DNA of 64,000 bases from Asaccharospora irregularis DSM 2635. GTDB taxonomy: Bacteria; Bacillota; Clostridia; Peptostreptococcales; Peptostreptococcaceae. The DNA lies in assembly GCF_900129815.1 (NCBI RefSeq), contig NZ_FQWX01000007.1, positions 36,041-100,040 of the forward strand. The letters are read 5' to 3'. The notes beneath the pieces were generated by a model that was given only the letters and a program-made list of their open reading frames with translations, had not been told where the DNA came from and ran no database searches. A program made the translations under genes and the position numbers. Within the stretch, counting starts at the first letter, position 1; each line of letters opens with the position of its first letter. Positions 61,808 through 64,000 of the stretch are shown in pieces.

Positions 61808-62326
61808 ATGAATTACAAAACAAAAAAAATTGTATTAAACGGACTTATGACAGCTTTAGTTTGTATAGCTACAATGGTTATACAGGTTCCTACACCTGGA
61901 ACTAATGGGTATGTAAATGTAGGAGATGCAGTTATATTTATTACATCTATATTGTTTGGACCACTTGCAGGAATGTTGGCCGGTGGAGTTGGTTCGGCTC
62001 TTGCAGATCTTCTAAGTGGCTATCCTCATTGGGCATTGTTTACACTTATAATAAAAGGGCTTGAAGGATACTTAGTAGGAATAATAGTCGGTAAAAGCAA
62101 TACAATTTCAAGAAATATATTTTCAATATCAATCGGTATTGTGGTTATGGTGATTGGATACTTCTTAGCAGGAGCAATACTAAAAGGTAGTTTTATAGTT
62201 TCTGCTGCATCTATACCATCAAATATAGTTCAAGGGATTGTCAGTATGATTATTGCAGTTCCTTTAGCTTTGTCTCTAAAAAATGTCGAATATATTAAAT
62301 CATTCAATAAAAGTAAAACTGCTTAA
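61808..62326 (+). CDS. ECF transporter S component (substrate-binding membrane subunit)
   Basis: This is a 172-residue protein with about six transmembrane helices. NGLMTALVCIATMVIQVP at the start, NVGDAVIFITSILFGPLAGM and GGVGSALADLLSGYPHWALF are typical of S components of energy-coupling factor vitamin importers, in the ECF-ribofla_trS-like/DUF1393 group. S components dock on a shared EcfAA'T module encoded elsewhere; none is present here. The ligand cannot be read from sequence; thiamine-pathway precursors, riboflavin or B6 compounds are typical of the group. The ATG at 61808 follows TTGGAGG. It is monocistronic with a terminator downstream. Confidence 0.87.
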   Translation: MNYKTKKIVLNGLMTALVCIATMVIQVPTPGTNGYVNVGDAVIFITSILFGPLAGMLAGGVGSALADLLSGYPHWALFTLIIKGLEGYLVGIIVGKSNTISRNIFSISIGIVVMVIGYFLAGAILKGSFIVSAASIPSNIVQGIVSMIIAVPLALSLKNVEYIKSFNKSKTA

Positions 62327-62337
62327 TAATTAAAACA

Positions 62338-62392
62338 AGACTATATGTAGGCTATATAGGTAGAATCAACTACTTTATATAGTCTATTTTTT
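62338..62392 (+). terminator. rho-independent terminator after the ECF S component gene
   Basis: AGACTATATGTAG (62338-62350) pairs with CTACTTTATATAGTCT (62370-62385) with small bulges, followed by ATTTTTT. Confidence 0.75.
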
Positions 62393-62400
62393 AGTTTTAA

Positions 62401-62440
62401 TTATATTGCATTAAACTTTATTTTGTTTAATGCAATATAA
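62401..62440. repeat. 16-bp perfect inverted repeat without T run
   Basis: TTATATTGCATTAAAC (62401-62416) and GTTTAATGCAATATAA (62425-62440) with loop TTTATTTT. No U run follows on either strand, so it is not a simple terminator. Confidence 0.8.
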
Positions 62441-62469
62441 TGTATACTATTTACTATTTCAGCTGAAAA

Positions 62470-62503
62470 TTATATTGTAAATATGAAAATATCAACAATA
62501 TAA
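62470..62503. repeat. 9-bp inverted repeat related to the preceding hairpin
   Basis: TTATATTGT (62470-62478) and ACAATATAA (62495-62503) are exact reverse complements with a 16-base spacer. The outer eight bases of each arm match those of the hairpin at 62401-62440. Confidence 0.7.
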
Positions 62504-62645
62504 TATACATTATTCACTGTATTCCTTTAATATTTAAGTATTTTTCTTGTTTTCCAATAATTGTGTTACACAGTTTATTATTTTTATGGTATTATTTGAA
62601 TTAAATAGTGATTAACTACAAAAATCATAATGGAGGTTGGGGCAA

Positions 62646-63032
62646 TTGAATAGAAAAGTAGTGCAATATAATTTTTTAGGAATCGAAAATGAGCCATACT
62701 CATTAGATCACGCTATAGTATTAAGTTCGGATAATAATAATTTAAAACTACTCCCGTTTACAAATGATTTTAAACCTGAGTCTGATACTACTATCTGCCT
62801 TGGAAAAATTTCTAACTTTTTAAATGTAGATAACGATACATTTGTGGAAAGTAACTGCTCAGTATTATTAGATAAAATTATAGAAGTTCCAAAAAATAAG
62901 GTAAGACCAATATATAAACAAGATTTGGACGGTTCTATTATAAAAGATAAAAATGGTGATCTTGTTCCTGTTGAAATAAACAGCCAACAGTATGAATATC
63001 TAGCAGCAAAGTCAAATTTGTTTTATGCTTAA
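62646..63032 (+). CDS. hypothetical protein
   Basis: This 128-residue soluble protein is not recognised. It begins NRKVVQYNFLGIENEPYSL and contains LSSDNNNLKLLPFTNDF and a lysine-proline stretch VPKNKVRPIYKQDLDGSI, with no membrane segment or signal peptide. The start is TTG at 62646, nine bases after GGAGG; an in-frame TTG at 62637 directly abuts the ribosome binding site. A small membrane protein gene follows 80 bases downstream on the same strand. The good ribosome binding site supports a real gene; the function is unknown. Confidence 0.65.
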   Translation: MNRKVVQYNFLGIENEPYSLDHAIVLSSDNNNLKLLPFTNDFKPESDTTICLGKISNFLNVDNDTFVESNCSVLLDKIIEVPKNKVRPIYKQDLDGSIIKDKNGDLVPVEINSQQYEYLAAKSNLFYA

Positions 63033-63112
63033 TTAGATTATATAACTACCTTATAGATATACTCGCCTAAGTATATTATAATAGTAGATATATCTATATT
63101 TAGGGGGTAGCT

Positions 63113-63319
63113 ATGAACGTAAAAACATACTCATATTTAAGTATCTTAGTTTGTGTAGTTGTGGGGATTGTAATAATCTATACTGGTTCTTTAAACAGTG
63201 GTATTGGAAAATTTGGACTAATTTGTTCATCGGCTTTTGCTTATCTATCAATAATGAGACTTAGAGACTTAAAAAAAGGCAACAAAGATGACAAATATAA
63301 AAGCAACAAAAGAAAATAA
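63113..63319 (+). CDS. small membrane protein of unknown function
   Basis: This is a 68-residue protein with two predicted transmembrane helices (YLSILVCVVVGIVIIYTGS and FGLICSSAFAYLSIM) and a strongly basic C-terminal tail (RLRDLKKGNKDDKYKSNK). Topology suggests both ends, or at least the tail, face the cytoplasm. AGGGGGTAGCT precedes the ATG. I know no family. It ends before a bidirectional terminator shared with the proline racemase gene. Confidence 0.65.
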   Translation: MNVKTYSYLSILVCVVVGIVIIYTGSLNSGIGKFGLICSSAFAYLSIMRLRDLKKGNKDDKYKSNKRK

Positions 63320-63414
63320 ATATCGAAAATATATCAAAACTAGGAATTTATTATAAATATAGTGTTACAAACAAATATATCTAATATATTTTAAAACAAT
63401 ATAATCTTCACACA

Positions 63415-63457
63415 AAAAGGAGTTGTTTAAATAGCTAAGCCATTTAAACAACCCTTT
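63415..63457. terminator. bidirectional terminator between the small membrane protein gene and the racemase gene
   Basis: GTTGTTTAAAT (63422-63432) and ATTTAAACAAC (63442-63452) form an 11-bp stem, extended by AAAAAGG/CCTTTTT on the outside, which gives U runs in both directions. Confidence 0.88.
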
Positions 63458-63488
63458 TTCATTTCTATTATTTTATTTATACTATTTT

Positions 63489-64000
63489 CTATTTAAGTAT
63501 AAATCCATGTTTTAGTGGATCTTCTTCATCTATTACAAAGTGGTTGAATCCTGTTATATACGCAGAACCAGATATTTTTGGTATTACTGCATCAAACTTA
63601 TCTACTTTAGTAGTTTCTACTATTTCACCTTTGAATAAAGTTCCTAATATACTTTCGTATACGAATTTTTCTCCAACTTTTAATTCACCTTTAGCGTGTA
63701 ATGTAGCAAGTTTTGCACTTGTTCCAGTTCCACATGGAGATCTATCAACTTGACCTTGACCAAATATAACTACGTTTTTGTAAGTAGCTTCTGGATGAGT
63801 TGGCTCATCATATATTTCAACTAAGTCTACAGTTTTTATATGATCTAAAGTTGGATGTTGTATTTCTATTTCTCTGTTTATTATATCTCTTAATTCTAAA
63901 GCTAATTCAGTTAATTTTCCTGCATTCTTAGGCTCAATTTTTAATCCTAATTGACTTGCATGAATTATAGCGAAGAAGCTTCCTCCGAATGATATATCAA
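63489..64000 (-). CDS. prdF: proline racemase family protein, 3' part (PrdF-like)
   Basis: Only the last 170 codons are in the window; the start lies beyond position 64000. The translated fragment runs from DISFGGSFFAIIHASQLGL to the stop at 63489-63491. It contains the second catalytic cysteine in DRSPCGTGTSAKLATLHAK, followed by KVGEKFVYESILGTLFKGE and the C-terminal SGSAYITGFNHFVIDEEDPL. Proline racemases and 4-hydroxyproline epimerases share this fold; the motif around the cysteine and the ending suit clostridial PrdF, which supplies D-proline for Stickland fermentation. The first catalytic cysteine, which helps separate the two, is outside the window. Confidence 0.85.
   Translation of the reverse strand, partial: DISFGGSFFAIIHASQLGLKIEPKNAGKLTELALELRDIINREIEIQHPTLDHIKTVDLVEIYDEPTHPEATYKNVVIFGQGQVDRSPCGTGTSAKLATLHAKGELKVGEKFVYESILGTLFKGEIVETTKVDKFDAVIPKISGSAYITGFNHFVIDEEDPLKHGFILK

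Larger units (their letters stand above)
62327..62645. other. gene-free region with terminator and two nested inverted repeats
   Basis: After the ECF gene terminator (62338-62392) come two hairpins that share TTATATTG/CAATATAA ends (62401-62440 and 62470-62503). The rest leads to the ribosome binding site of the gene at 62646. No reading frame is supported. Confidence 0.6.

Overview
The window reads as a piece of chromosome from a low-GC, spore-forming, strictly anaerobic Firmicute. The best fit is the Peptostreptococcaceae, near Clostridioides. The evidence is the AT-rich sequence with AGGAGG-type ribosome binding sites, an alpha/beta small acid-soluble spore protein, a SpoVD-type PBP with a PASTA domain, pyruvate:ferredoxin oxidoreductase, a T-box-controlled asparagine synthetase, a corrinoid methyltransferase cluster and a proline racemase gene cut by the right edge. 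The family assignment is an inference from gene content. I see no rRNA, tRNA, insertion sequence, prophage or CRISPR array.

Region 1 (24-19717) is an envelope and division region, nearly all on the minus strand. In transcription order it carries lgt, rsmH, ftsL, spoVD, murF, mraY, murD, ftsW/spoVE, murG, murA and ftsQ. Upstream lie a membrane-anchored chelatase-fold protein and a catalytic/non-catalytic pair of M16 peptidases, then ychF (plus strand) and murE (meso-diaminopimelate type).

Region 2 (19805-36059) is mostly metabolic and regulatory. It holds an AraC regulator, asnB, a double-cubane-cluster (2-hydroxyacyl-CoA dehydratase-like) protein, nifJ, deoC, an HxlR regulator with an 18-bp palindrome, pduL, a four-gene operon (membrane protein, GAF-PP2C phosphatase, Fe-S flavoprotein, aroB-like synthase), two small unknown genes and a spore-protein gene behind a sigma-G-like promoter. 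NifJ and PduL together would convert pyruvate to acetyl phosphate for ATP.

Region 3 (36224-53000) holds a BaiN/HI0933-type flavoprotein, a PAP2 phosphatase, and a five-gene corrinoid methyl-transfer operon: three uroporphyrinogen-decarboxylase-fold methyltransferases, one corrinoid protein and a reductive activator. It continues with hpt, a CobD-like aminotransferase, a DUF1232 protein, asnA behind an asparagine T-box, a YjeM-type amino acid transporter, a MalY/PatB-type lyase and a DUF3798 lipoprotein.

Region 4 (53187-64000) holds a CPBP protease, then an eight-gene operon encoding a CCG-type Fe-S protein, two TVP38/TMEM64 membrane proteins, a CDP-alcohol phosphatidyltransferase and a complete YnjBCD-like ABC importer. 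Its composition parallels the uncharacterised ydjXYZ-ynjABCDEF segment of Escherichia coli, which makes it the best candidate here for an undescribed conserved system. It is followed by an ECF S component, two small unknown genes and the 3' part of a proline racemase gene.
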